Shown here: one piece after another, positions 1 to 11,812 of the stretch
Numbering within the stretch: the first letter of the stretch is position 1
Layout: every line of letters starts with the position of its first letter
NCBI GenBank assembly: GCA_006384855.1
Contig: VCJN01001704.1
Location: forward strand, 21,329 to 85,328
DNA: 64,000 bases
Source: Tetraselmis striata
Taxonomy: Eukaryota; Chlorophyta; Chlorodendrophyceae; Chlorodendrales; Chlorodendraceae
Direction of reading: 5' to 3'
Position numbers and translations under genes: made by a program
Notes under the pieces: generated by a model
Seen by the model: the letters and a program-made list of their open reading frames with translations, nothing else
Databases searched by the model: none
What the model was told of the DNA's origin: nothing

Positions 1-947
1 TTCTTCCATATCCACGGTAAAAAAGCGCTTAGCACAAAGCAGATAAGCTTCGAACGGACGCATGTCGTGCGGATGACAGTTTGGTGGTGGGCCGGAGTTC
101 CATGAACACCGTGCCATGTTCCTTGTCCGTACCCGGTCAGCTATTTTCTGTGTTCTTGGGGTTCCGTTTTCCTCTCCCTGCACCTAGCTAGGGTATGCGG
201 GCGTCGACACTGGTTGCCCGCGATCTGCGCCACACAAGTGATCGACAGCGGGCAGTCCTGGTGCTTAAGCACTGAGAAGGCCATGTACGGCACTTTGCGT
301 GCCGCCCGTGGCAAAACAACGGTCACCCTTGTACCCATCAAATATTATATAACCATCATCGTCAGCTAGCTGGGACCACCTATCGTTTTGGGCTGGCCTT
401 CTGCCCGCACAACACTAATTCGCAGTTTCGAACTGGCAGAGTGCTCATGCCCTCGGAATCGGTACTTAACTTCCATCTTCCGCTCTCGCTGTTATTACAT
501 GACTTGCTCAAGCCGAGGCTCTTCCTTTCTCTCTTCTCCACATGGCTCCTTGCCCGACGACCCCTTTGCCATGGTAGACGCCGGCAAGGCAGCGGCTGTC
601 GAAGGCGTGGCGACGACGGCTAATGCGCAAGACTCCATCGAGGCGGCGCATCGTGACGTGGAAAACAAAAGAATGAAGTAACTCATCCATGAGCAACCCT
701 CACAACAAATGAGGGTCGCATCGTGACGTGGGAAACAAAAGAATGAAGTAACTCATCCAAGAGCAACCCTCACAACAAATGTTCGTGGTGGCCTCTCAGA
801 ACACATGACATGCGACGACGCCTTCTTCCTCATGCCAGCGCAACTCTCAAGACTAAGAGCATGGGCATGGTTGTGAATCGTGGCATCTCAAACCTTGCGA
901 CCGTGCGTGAGACTCAATGTGGCTAGCGATTTTTGTTTACATCAGTG
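1..947. other. Gene-poor stretch at the window start
   Basis: No convincing gene is seen. Short open frames occur on both strands, but they overlap each other and show no recognisable domain. The only clear structure is a 70-bp tandem duplication near 648-781. The segment ends at a telomere-like tract. Confidence 0.5.
648..781. repeat. 70-bp tandem duplication
   Basis: A segment starting GCATCGTGACGTGG at 648 recurs at 718 with only a few substitutions, giving two head-to-tail copies of about 70 bp. The function is unknown. Confidence 0.85.
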
Positions 948-950
948 CTT

Positions 951-1007
951 TTTAGGGTTTTTTAGGGTTTTAGGGTTAAGGTTTAGGGTTTAAGTGTTTA
1001 GGGTTTT
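951..1007 (+). repeat. Interstitial telomere-like tract
   Basis: Degenerate runs of TTTAGGG and TTTTAGGG are joined in one orientation. This is the plant/green-algal telomere type. The tract sits directly before tandem unit 1 and a shorter version (2231-2265) sits before unit 2. Because ordinary sequence lies on both sides, it is an interstitial relic or subtelomeric component rather than a chromosome end. Confidence 0.75.
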
Positions 1008-2265
1008 ATCATATATCAGATCGTCATCATCCGTACCGGAATATGGGCAAAGAACTGGCAGTACCCGTACAGGTAATCCCAGCAGCCTTCACTGACGAAT
1101 TCAAGCTGCCCTTGTCACCAGATGAAAGGGCTCAACGCCACACCAGCTATACCACCTGCAGGTTAGGCATGCATGAGCCCCATGCTTGGCTCTCCTAGCA
1201 ATCCAAGCTCCTAGCTAAAGGATTTGGTGGTCATAGTTTTGGCATCATATCGGGGGGGTCGTGCTGAGCGTACGCGGGGCGCGGAGTAAGCGGCAAGAGC
1301 CGGCCACTCCCAAAACTTGGGAGTGCAACACTCATGCCCCCCCAAAGCACTGCATGTACTTAGAACACATCATATAGACCTTAATATGGCTACTTTGTGC
1401 AGATGCAGAATGGCCGCCCACCCCGCGCGCACCCTATGCGCCCATGTGGTGCATCTTTGTCGTTCATCAGAAAAATCAAAAGGGACACCATGCAACCCAT
1501 CTATGATACAGTGGGCATGCATTGATGAACTTTGGGGAGGGTTGGACTGCATGTGGAGCTCCAACTAGCATGTTATACTCATAACGTAGGGGTGCGCGGG
1601 CTACGGCGGCACGGGTCCCCATCCCCACATAACACCACCACCACAGCAAGGTCCACCCTTTCAACCAGCACTATGTTACCCATATACCCGTGTCTGGCAA
1701 TGCTCAAAACGGTGTTCAAATGCGTTTAGTCCGTGATTTTTGATTTTTTCTGAAGGGTCCCGACTTGGCCTAAAATCGGGCACCATCACCGCCGCGCGGC
1801 TTGCCGCGCCTCGCCCGCGCGCGGCTCCACATCCGCCCCTCGCACCGCCACCGCCCATGTTCCAGTATGGCTGGTGCTCAAAACTGCGGTCGGGGTGACC
1901 CAAGGGCCACCGTGAGCGCGGCTGCAGCCCCCTGTGCCCCGCCAGATTATATTCTGGCGGCTCTCGCGCCGCCCGCTGGCACCTGCCCGCGCGCAGCGCG
2001 CGGCGGGCAGCCCGAGAGCCCAGCACCCCCCTCATCGGCACGCAGGGGAGGGATACCTGCTTTCCTGCCCGCGCTGGGACCGGCCTACGCGTCAACGGCG
2101 CTGGGGGGCGCGGTCTTCCGGGTGGGCGCGGCTGGCGGAAAGATGGTCTCTGCGGTCAGCAGCAGTTTCGTCACGGCGGCCGCTGACCGCCGCCGCCCAG
2201 CGCGCCGCGCGCCCGGTACTGGTAGCTGCGCGGTTTAGGTATTTTAGGGTTTTTAGGGTTTTTTA
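1008..2265. repeat. 1.26 kb tandem repeat, unit 1 (with terminal telomere-like tract)
   Basis: The unit begins ATCATATATCAGATCGTC and recurs 1,258 bp later with about 99 percent identity by eye. It ends in a telomere-like tract at 2231-2265, so telomere motifs mark each unit junction. The second half is very GC-rich. Open frames inside it are the same in both copies but show no domain and overlap on both strands, so no gene is called. It may be a subtelomeric satellite. Confidence 0.85.
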
Positions 2266-3489
2266 ATCATATATCAGATCGTCATCATCCGTACCGGAAT
2301 ATGGGCAAAGAACTGGCAGTACCCGTACAGGTAAACCCAGCAGCCTTCACTGACGAATTCAAGCTGCCCTTGTCACCAGATGAAAGGGCTCAACGCCACA
2401 CCAGCTATACCACCTGCAGGTTAGGCATGCATGAGCCCCATGCTTGGCTCTCCTAGCAATCCAAGCTCCTAGCTAAAAGATTTGGTGGTCAAAGTTTTGG
2501 CATCATATCGGGGGGGTCGTGCTGAGCGTACGCGGGGCGCGGGGTAAGCGGCAAGAGCCGGCCACTCCCAAAACTTGGGAGTGCAACACTAATGCCCCCC
2601 CAAAGCACTGCATGTACTTAGAACACATCATATATACCTTAATATGGCTACTTTGTGCAGATGCAGAATGGCCGCCCACCCCGCGCGCACCCTATGCGCC
2701 CATGTGGTGCATCTTTGTCGTTCATCAGAAAAATCAAAAGGGACACCATGCAACCCATCTATGATACAGTGGGCATGCATTGATGAACTTTGGGGAGGGT
2801 TGGACTGCATGTGGAGCTCCAACTAGCATGTTATACTCATAACGTAGGGGTGCGCGGGCTACGGCGGCACGGGTCCCCATCCCCACATAACACCACCACC
2901 ACAGCAAGGTCCACCCTTTCAACCAGCACTATGTTACCCATATACCCGTGTCTGGCAATGCTCAAAACGGTGTTCAAATGCGTTTAGTCCGTGATTTTTG
3001 ATTTTTTCTGAGGGGTCCCGACTTGGCCTAAAATCGGGCACCATCACCGCCGCGCGGCTTGCCGCGCCTCGCCCGCGCGCGGCTCCACATCCGCCCCTCG
3101 CACCGCCACCGCCCATGTTCCAGTGTGGCTGGTGCTCAAAACTGCGGTCGGGGTGACCCAAGGGCCACCGTGAGCGCGGCTGCAGCCCCCTGTGCCCCGC
3201 CAGATTATATTCTGGCGGCTCTCGCGCCGCCCGCTGGCACCTGCCCGCGCGCAGCGCGCGGCGGGCAGCCCGATAGCCCAGCACCCCCCTCATCGGCACG
3301 CAGGGGAGGGATACCTGCTTTCCTGCCCGCGCCGGGACCGGCCTACGCGTCAACGGCGCTGGGGGGCGCGGTCTTCCGGGTGGGCGCGGCTGGCGGAAAG
3401 ATGGTCTCTGCGGTCAGCAGCAGTTTCGTCACGGCGGCCGCTGACCGCCGCCGCCCAGCGCGCCGCGCGCCCGGTACTGGTAGCTGCGC
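2266..3489. repeat. 1.26 kb tandem repeat, unit 2
   Basis: This second head-to-tail copy is almost identical to 1008-2230, with a few scattered substitutions. Instead of a telomere-like tract it ends in a short (CG)n run at about 3488-3506, then unrelated AT-rich sequence. Confidence 0.85.
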
Positions 3490-4099
3490 ACGCGCGCGCG
3501 CGCGCAATTATATAATAGTACTTGCTGTATACCGGTTTATTCACGTTATCATTGCGGATGTTTCACCCCTGCGAACCCCGCCGCCTGATGTGCCCTGTGG
3601 ACTATACCTGTAGACATCTCCACGGTCATTTACCTTATGTTCCCGCGTACAGGTAGTAGTGTGCTACCTTACTAGCTACGACGGAAGCCGCAAAAGTTAT
3701 CTTCGTGGTAATGTCGTGTAGTATCCGAACCTGACACGTACACGGCGGATGACGAGCGGCGCGCGCGAGGAGTGTACGCTACTCGGAGAAAGTTCGTGGT
3801 ATCCGCGTGGTACCTGTATGCTCACGAACAAGCCCCGTTATGTACTCATTCGTGGAGACGCGCGCGAACACCGCCCCTCGTACCGCTCAGCCCATCGGAG
3901 CTGCCTGAATTACGAATTTAAACACACAGCCGGGCGAGCGGAAGGCATCAGCGAAGGTATCGACGGCGCAGGGGCAACCTTCGAAACAAACCACAATATT
4001 CATTACATTTCGCTGCACGATCACAAACAATCACCCCGTTGGGGGGGAAAGGGGGGGCAAGGGGGCTAGGCGGCTAGTGGGCCGTTGGCCCTTTGGCCG

Positions 4100-4173
4100 C
4101 CTTTGCGCCTTTGCGCCTTTGCGCCTTCGCGCCCCAAGCGCCTTTGCGCCTTTGCGCCTTCGCGCCCCAAGCG
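4100..4173. repeat. Short GC-rich minisatellite
   Basis: Two higher-order units are built from CCTTTGCG repeats and each ends CTTCGCGCCCCAAGCG (4100-4140 and 4141-4173). The second unit has one fewer inner repeat. Confidence 0.8.
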
Positions 4174-4883
4174 CCACTGCGCACCTGCCTGCGCCTGGCT
4201 GCAGCCACCTGCGGCACAGGGGGCAGGAGGGGGTCACTGGCTGGGGGTGCTGCTTTGGGGGGGCTTTATTTGACCCTCCTGAGCCCAGGTACCCCCCCTG
4301 TATGGCCAGCTATGCATGTACATATATGCACATATACCCCAAACTACTGTTGCCACTGCGCGGGGACTTGCCGGCACCCGGCGCACACCAACGACGTGGT
4401 GCCAACCCGCACCTGAGGGTGCAGGGTGGGGCTGCAAAGTTGCTAGCTACAAAGCATAAGCCATCTGAGTCATCTTATAATGCTAGCATGAGAGGGTGTG
4501 GCAGGTAGGGGGTGGTAGGGGGGTGGGGCAGCGCGCCCGCGGACACGCCGCGCAGGGCCGCCGCGGCGAGCCGCCAACAGGACGCTCACACACGACCACA
4601 TATATTATGTTCTAGCATACTGGGAAAAGTTAGCCATACCCATTGCAAAGTCTTATTAGCATGGTTTCATGGGGTTTTGATGAGGTTCCAGCCCAAAATC
4701 TGCCCAAAAACCAACTTCAGCACACCAGCCGCTCAGCCCCAGGGCTTCTAGCGGCCATGCTGGCAGCCACCCACACCCCCCCCCAATGTCCTCAAAGGAG
4801 TAATGGGACTATTGCTACCCCCTGCCAGTGGCGCAGGAGGGCATGCCTCCTTAAAAATTAATTGCTATATGGAGTTAGTTACT

Positions 4884-4884
<1 letters not shown>

Positions 4885-4937
<53 letters not shown>
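4885..4937. repeat. (AC)n microsatellite
   Basis: An uninterrupted dinucleotide AC tract of about 53 bp. Confidence 0.95.
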
Positions 4938-4938
<1 letters not shown>

Positions 4939-6556
4939 CCAACTATAGGGGGAGCTTAATCTTAATAGTACCACCTTATTAATAATTTAAGAGGGCCACA
5001 AAATGCTTACGCTTTAGTTATCATTGGGTGCTGAAAATAAAAATGCCATATATTTCACATCACGAGACGTCGCTGCAGGCCTACCGGTATTTTTTGCGGT
5101 CATCACGCCGTCGCGCCGCCATCGTCTCGTCGTCCGGACTCGCAGAGCAGTCTGCGTGACTCTGGTCAGTGGTTCGAGTACCTGTATGGGGGCGTGGCGG
5201 TCAACGTCGGGCGACTACTCGTTTTGCTGCAGTAATCTTTAATTTCGCGGTCGTCGTGCCGGTCAGCAGGAATATTGCTACGAGTCAGCGCTGCTTGAGC
5301 GTCGCAGCTCCTTAGTCAGCGCCACATGGGAACGACACGACGCGACCCATTCCTATCCCTCTATTGCGCCACTGCGGTCGCATAAAATCGGTGTTGAATG
5401 GGCACACAGCGCGCTTGAGGGGAGGTCACGGCGCGCACCGAGTCAACGAAGCGAAAGGGGTAGTGCGGCGCATTAACAAAATGCATGCATGCGTCGGTCA
5501 ACGGCGTTTCAGTGCGGGGCGGGTACTGGGAGAAAACTAGGGGAGGGGGGGGGGGGGGTGAGTGACTAGTTGACTAGTCCCTTTGTGCGCGCGCTGCTGG
5601 TCAGCGCCGACATCGCGGGTCAGCGCGATGTCGCTACTCGCGAGTCAACAACTTGACGCACGTACCCGTGACGAGTCGGCCGTAGGCGGAGAAAGTAAGG
5701 GTCGGGACGGGCTAAGACTCGGCGCTAGGTAGGTGAGCGGCATGGGATAGGGGTGGCCCGTACCTGACGTGGAGAGGCTGGTCGCTGTTGGACCGGAGCG
5801 GCCGGAAGGCCGTGCAGTCAACCAATCCCATCAGCGCGAGCCGCGATGCATCGCGCGTCTGGCCATCTCCACGGACGCCGCCGCGACTTGGCACTGACGT
5901 GCCACTGCTGCCTCGCACGGCTCAGGACGGGTCGGCAGCAGGGCGTGAGACACGCGGTGGTAGGCCCTGACGGGCGGGCGTGGGCCGTACTGCGCGGTCA
6001 CGGCCGCGCTGCGCTGCGTTACTTGGCAGCGCGGGACGGAGTCCGACCAGCAGCACCGCGCGTGCTACGCGATGAGTAGTCGTCATTATTTTTCCTGTTT
6101 ATATACTCGTACACGAATAATTGTCATATTATAACATGGTTTCGGTACCCGCCGCAGTTCAATGAACTCGCACATTATAATGATTAATACTGGTGGCAGC
6201 GCTGCACTTAATGTCGATACCTACCACCTGGTACTCTGGTAGTGAGTACCATACATATAAATAACATCAAGTAAGGATTATGTCTCCTCAAAGTATTATC
6301 TATACAGTTGTTTTCAGCACAGCATGCATTCGGCGCATCCAAGCAAAGTTGCAATAAACAAAATAAGGGCAGCACCGTGTTATCTATACAATATCGATGA
6401 TGACTGACGCCGCCGTGCAAGAATACTGTGGCGACATATGAAACATGAAGCCCGTCCGAGTAGTAGGAAGGGGGATGGCAGCATTCTAGTCGCATTATTC
6501 GGACGGCAACCAATAGCACGGCGGAGTGTGTTACACATGATGGCAGTATATATATG

Positions 6557-8696
6557 TCAAGAGGGGGAATCGGCGTCATTAGCATCGGAGTGGGTATAAT
6601 TGCCATCATCGTTCTCATCGCCATTGTTACTGTTGCTGCCGCCAAGGCCAGAACTACTACTGCTTGTGGCGCGATGTTCGGATGCACTTGCGCTTTCTGT
6701 TGTTGCAATAAGCTGCTCTCCACGTTGCCGGCGGGCTGGTCGCCATGTTAGATGCTGATCCATCTGTTGGGTATACGTATTTTCCCATTCGGATAGTGAC
6801 GTGAGCATGCATCTTGCGAGATATCGACGGAGCTGAAGGGCTTGGGCAGGCTCGAGCTCTGCCAAGTGGGTATATTCTTGGTGTACGACGTATAGAAATC
6901 GGGCTTGCTTTGAGTCAATATCTCTAAACAATTGGTGGCTTGACGCATGTTGATACAAACCCTTGACGTAACTTCCCCACGAAGGATGGCCTCCAGTAAC
7001 TCCGTTGAAAGGCTGCCCGTGGCGATACATGAAGAAATGGCCCGTTGTGGATCCCATAGCTGCGTTTCCCCACAGACAATGCTCGTGAATGAGGCGTTGG
7101 AGCAGCGGGTCCAAATCATGGAGCGTGACAGTCCGTGCGTTGCCTCTGAAGTTTCCTCGCCCTGCATCTATCATCGACCAACACACGTCAATATAAGAAA
7201 TCGTTTCATCAATGTAGATCATGCTTTTAAGATTACTGTCATCGGCGCGGCAAGCATATCATGCATAAGCCACTAATACGCCACCGTGCATCCATGCTGA
7301 AATGGTGCGCCGTTCTAATATAAAAACATGTGCCCAATAGTGTGACAATTATGCAAGTATAATATACTACGAGTTTGTACCTGAGACTGCGATGAGTGTA
7401 TGTACGATAAAATGCGCTGCCAAGTGGTAAGCGTTGTGATAATGAAGAACTGCTGTTGTATTCTCAAAACACTGAAGTATCTCGTCTTTACACCACCTCT
7501 TCACACGACCTTTTGTTTGTCTTAGTCTAGCTGCTGGGTGAGACTGTCGCACTGGTTTCGGAGCCGGATTGTTACGGCCTCGATGCGCTTACACCAGTAC
7601 CGGTATCCTATCGTACAGGTCACCGACTCGACCCCCACTGATGCCGAGGATAGATTTCTCGCAAGGGGGGGGGGGGGGGGTTGTGTGACAATTATGCGAG
7701 TGCGATATACTACGAGTGTGTACCTGAGACTTCGATGAGTATATGTACGATGTAATGCTGCTGTGTGAGACTGTCGCACCCGCATCATCAATATATATAT
7801 TGTCGTTGTTGTATACATATAATTACACCTTCAATGATTATGGGTAACGTTCAACAACTACAATACCGGCTGCCATAATGTGCTTTTCTATCCAATGCTA
7901 GTGTATCGCGTTGGGGCGATAATAAAACCACAGTGAGATTACTTATAAATGGATGGCATTGTTTACGTATTGCTACGTATTGTGATAGTAACGAAATGCA
8001 TGAACTGGCAATTGTTGCTATCATCACCATGATGTCCCTATTATGATTAATCTGAGTTTGTTTACTACGATTTGCGACGACGTCGTACACATATTGATGA
8101 ATTTCTATGTTATGTGTGGATGTCTACACACACTGTAACTAAGAATTCATGGCATAACATATGCATATCAAAATACCTACAGCAATATCATCTACATATA
8201 AGGTAATAAGACGTATATAAAATTCCGCGTTTTTTGCACTCGCCGAGACCGGCGCATACAATGGGACCACTAAAACGCAGCAGTTATACTTACTTTTGAA
8301 GTGCACCATCTTTATGGAGCACGCGTATTCAGGTTGATCATCGTCGTCCCACCCGTTGTTGCCGCGCACTACCACGTTTCCTTCGCAACCAGGGTCGTCA
8401 CAACCGGGGTGCAAACACCTGCGCGCCGTCCGGCCGTACGGTGCCAATGTAGACAATGCCCCACCACGTAATGGCGGATGCACCACGCCACTTAGACCCA
8501 AGGCGATAAGATCTTGTATTTCTTGAGCCGTCGATGAGTCGTTGACCAACGCCGCGTGTACGATTGAGGGATCATCTATCAAGTCTATGACCACCCTGGC
8601 TTGTGACATCCATTTTTCGTGCACGCTTTGCACTGCACCCTTATCGTACATGGCGGTAGCCGCGCGGGTTTCCTGCGCGTGGCAAAACACAAACAA
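6557..8696 (-). CDS. Putative tyrosine-recombinase-like gene, exon pieces
   Basis: Two exon-like pieces lie on the minus strand. The upstream piece (about 8696-8294) contains PPLRGGALSTL followed by a Cys-rich CLHPGCDDPGCEGN segment, and it ends at a strong donor GTAAGT (intron begins at 8293). The downstream piece (about 7169-6557) follows an acceptor at GATGCAG, contains FFMYRHGQPFNG and ends in a Ser/Asn/Asp-rich tail and TGA. From memory of algal transposon proteins, I infer that the PPxR segment could be the first catalytic Arg of a tyrosine recombinase. The later HxxR and Tyr boxes are not obvious, so the gene may be incomplete or of another family. The 1.1 kb between the pieces holds a duplicated 73-bp segment and a possible small exon near 7367-7440. 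Confidence 0.35.
7341..7756. repeat. 73-bp direct repeat pair (7341-7413 and 7684-7756)
   Basis: A segment starting TGTGACAATTATGC recurs about 343 bp downstream with a few substitutions. Both copies are followed at some distance by GTGAGACTGTCGCAC. The pair lies between the two exon-like pieces of the putative recombinase gene and flanks a G homopolymer at about 7667-7680. Confidence 0.75.
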
Positions 8697-8966
8697 TGGG
8701 GAACATGCCTAATTACTCATCACATCAATCATTATTATAATCATGAAACCATGCAACACTACTGCATGGCGCGTAATTATAACACGAGGATGATGTATGT
8801 GCACGTAGAATAAGAGATACTATTACAAGTAAAGTTCAAGTAACTGAATTGCAAAAATAACAGTGATGGCATTCAAAATAATAAACGCTGCTATTATAAA
8901 TTCAACATTCATAAGCTGACAAAGTAGCGCGCAGGCTTGTGCGGGGTGGCACTACTTTGATTCATT
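8697..8966. other. Short AT-rich spacer, no gene seen
   Basis: AT-rich sequence lies between the exon-like frame and the left end of the first CACTA element. No supported feature was found. Confidence 0.5.
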
Positions 8967-8988
8967 CACTGTGAGATTCAGATGTGAC
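8967..8988 (+). repeat. CACTA A left terminal inverted repeat
   Basis: CACTGTGAGATTCAGATGTG followed by AC. It is the mirror of the sequence at 17260-17281 and is also found at both ends of copy B. Confidence 0.9.
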
Positions 8989-9538
8989 GTAAATGTGCCC
9001 TACTGGTGACGAACGACGACATACGGGGACGATACGGGACGGACGAGGGACGTGGATTTCATACCCAGTAGCGACGACTATCGCGCGCGACCTGTAAAGT
9101 ACTATATGAATTTCTCGTTTCCATAATTTCATCAAATTGATATGCGCACGCGGGCTCGCGTGTCGCCCGCCGACGCGGAGTACCCGGGCTAAGTACAGGC
9201 GGCTGCAAGTACTCGCTGCACATCGCTGCACATCGCCGCGGTGTGCCGCGATGTGCGGCACGACGGGCGGAGGTGTGGGCGGATGTAGGTGGTACGGTAG
9301 GTGGTAGGCGGTAGGTGGTGTTCGTAGGTGCGCGTTTTAATGCAGCCGCCCTAACTGCTGATGATTGTGTAACGCCCCAGCACGCGCATGAAGTACGGGG
9401 TCGCCTCACGGTCACCGCCGCTCACCGTTGAATCAAGCGCGGACAGCCGCGCACTCGCATCTGTGTTGCCTGCCGGTGGTGGGTTACATCCACCCCAACT
9501 CTCAACCCCCCCCCCGCCCCCCGCGCGCGGCAGCAGGC

Positions 9539-11020
9539 ATGCCGGCAAAGGGATGGATAGCGAGTGTGTCGAAGGATGGCGTGTACACATGCAAGCACTG
9601 CCACGGCATCGTGACGGGTAGTAGTGAAAGGACGGCGCGAGAGCGGCACTTCCGGAAATACCCGAACTGTAGCCACTCGTTGAAGCGTGCGGCTAAGTTG
9701 CGCCGCAAGGCCGCCTTATCACAAGCAGCACCAGCAGGGGCGGCAGCAGCAGCAGCAGCAACAGCAGCAACAAGCGCGGCAGCAGGAGTAGCTGCAGCCG
9801 TCGGAAACGGCCCGCGGGCGCCGGTCTCGGACGACGGCGGCTCGAAGGTGGACGATGTGATGGGCGTGGGGGAGGACCCCGTTGGCGAAGACGGTATGGA
9901 CATCGACGCGCCTGCGTGGCCGCCGGCGGGCGTCGAACCCGCGATGAGGGCGTGATATGGAAAGGCGATCCCGGCGACTTCTACATGAAGGTCATCGCCA
10001 AGAAGTTCCGGGGAGTATGGCACTACGGCGTGATAACCGGCGTCGTTACCGAGTGGGTGTTGGAGGACTACGGCGGGGCGACCCAGTGGCGCGCTGTTTT
10101 CGAGGACGGTGACATTGTGGACCTTCTGCGTTCAGAGGTGAGTGGGCCCGGCCTGCGTGCTGGTGGCACCACTCAACTGCGGTTGTATGGAATCACACGC
10201 ACCCGCCCGGTCGGCGTGGCAGGTTGTGGAGGCTATGGCGGCTGCCCAGGAGCACCCCCCTGTGGATGCGGACGGGGATGCTCGCTTGGTAACCGTCCAT
10301 CAAGGCGATGACTTGTCCAGTGAATCACGCACCTTGCCCGGCGTGCGTTCAACACAACCCGGCTGGCGGAGGCCAAGCAGAACACTGGCTGCCATGGCGT
10401 GTGCCATGTGCATGTGGTCCTGGGCTATGTCAGCATGATCAACCTCTTCCCCCTCGCGCCGTTCCACCTGTTTTTTTTTGGCTTGGGAAGGGACTTATGG
10501 AGGAAATTTGTCACCGTGCAGGGCCACATTGGATTCCGAGCTATGAAGCAGGAAGACCGGCGCCATGCTTTAGTCCCGATACCCAGCAACTTTGAACGCG
10601 GGTTGCGCCCTTCGTTTGCAGTGTCCAAGAATCGAAAGGTAACCCCCCCCCCACCCCCCCCGGGCGTGGGCGTGGGCGTGGGCGTGGGCGTGACGGCATT
10701 CCCCTCCATGACTGCAGGGTCAGGCAAGGTGACGGTGCAGTCCGGCTGGGTCATGGAGGACTGCTTGCACCACATGGAAACGTTTTCCATTCTTAACGCC
10801 GGTCCGCTGCTCGAGGAGGCCCGGGTGAAGGCGATCATGACCGAGAAGGAGCTTCGCGTCCCTAGGCGGTGCTTGGGCACATGTACAAGCGCATGCAAGG
10901 AGCTGCGTGGTTCGTCACGCGGTGGGGGTTGCAGAATGTGGTGACGGAGGAGGACGGCCCCGAGCGCAAGGCGCAGGTGGACGCGCTCACTAGGGAGGGG
11001 AGGACTCGATACCCCGCGCG
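9539..11020 (+). CDS. Degenerate TNP2-like CACTA transposase with BED-like and Tudor-like modules (copy A)
   Basis: Exon 1 starts at ATG 9539 (MPAKGWIAS) and encodes a BED-like finger with CxxC, then H and C in ARERHFRKYPNC, followed by an Ala-rich linker. The next block (about 9950-10137) reads as a Tudor-like fold (KKFRGVWHYGVI, then AVFEDGDIVDLLRSE) and ends at a GTGAGT donor at 10138. A further exon (about 10316-10638) has NLFPLAPFHLFFFGLGRDLW, resembling the MH-motif region of TNP2 transposases. It ends at GT 10639 and resumes at 10718 after a C-rich intron. Copy B shows one extra base near 9940, so A has a 1-bp deletion there that splits the frame. The first catalytic Asp residues of the DDE core are not visible, so the enzyme is probably inactive. 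Confidence 0.55.
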
Positions 11021-11812
11021 GCGCCAAGGCGCGGCGGCCGGGGCAGCGCGGCGCCAAGGCGCGGCGGCCGGGGCAGCGCGGCGCCAAGGCGCGGCGGCCG
11101 GGGCAGCGCGGCGCCAAGGCGCGGCGGCCGGGGCAGCGCGGCGCCAAGGCGCGGCGGCCGGGGCAGCGCGGCGCCAAGACAGCGGCGGCCGGGGCAGCGC
11201 GGCGCCAAGACAGCGGCGGCCGGGGCAGCGCGGCGCCAAGACAGCGGCGGCCGGGGCAGCGCGGCGCCAAGACAGCGGCGGCCGGGGCAGCGCGGCGCCA
11301 AGACAGCGGCGGCCGGGGCAGCGCGGCGCCAAGGCGCGGCGGCCGGGGCAGCGCGGCGCCAAGGCGCGGCGGCCGGGGCAGCGCGGCGCCAAGGCGCGGC
11401 GGCCGGGGCAGCGCGGCGCCAAGGCGCGGCGGCCGGGGCAGCGCGGCGCCAAGGCGCGGCGGCCGGGGCAGCGCGGCGCCAAGGCGCGGCGGCCGGGGCA
11501 GCGCGGCGCCAAGGCGCGGCGGCCGGGGCAGCGCGGCGCCAAGGCGCGGCGGCCGGGGCAGCGCGGCGCCAAGGCGCGGCGGCCGGGGCAGCGCGGCGCC
11601 AAGGCGCGGCGGCCGGGGCAGCGCGGCGCCAAGGCGCGGCGGCCGGGCCGGGGCAGCGCGGCGCCAAGGCGCGGCGGCCGGGGCAGCGCGGCGCCAAGGC
11701 GCGGCGGCCGGGGCAGCGCGGCGCCAAGGCGCGGCGGCCGGGGCAGCGCGGCGCCAAGGCGCGGCGGCCGGGGCAGCGCGGCGCCAAGGCGCGGCGGCCG
11801 GGGCAGCGCGGC
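11015..11812. repeat. 30-bp GC-rich minisatellite (about 26 copies)
   Basis: Head-to-tail copies of a roughly 30-bp unit containing GCGGCGGCCGGGGCAGCGCG. Five consecutive units near 11178-11335 are a 31-bp variant containing AAGACAGCGG, and one unit near 11645 carries an extra GGGCC. It lies just after the last transposase-like exon. Copy B holds fewer than three units at the same place. All frames are open through it, so the long ORFs here are artefacts of the repeat. Confidence 0.95.

Larger units (their letters stand above)
3490..6550. other. Intergenic stretch with simple repeats, no supported gene
   Basis: No domain-bearing frame is visible. The stretch contains a GC-rich minisatellite (4100-4173), an (AC)n tract (4885-4937), a G homopolymer near 5551-5567, and a segment around 5040-6090 dense in GTCAGCGC/GTCAG motifs on both strands. 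That density might be the remnant of a DNA-transposon end, but no terminal repeats were found. Confidence 0.5.

Noticed and set aside
951..2265. A true chromosome end
   Set aside because: Telomere motifs are short, degenerate and followed by long unrelated sequence in both directions.
1676..3613. Identical 139-184-codon ORFs in both 1.26 kb units
   Set aside because: Sameness follows from the recent duplication. Frames overlap on both strands and show no protein character.
11015..11812. CRISPR-like array
   Set aside because: Repeats are contiguous with no unique spacers, in a eukaryotic transposon.
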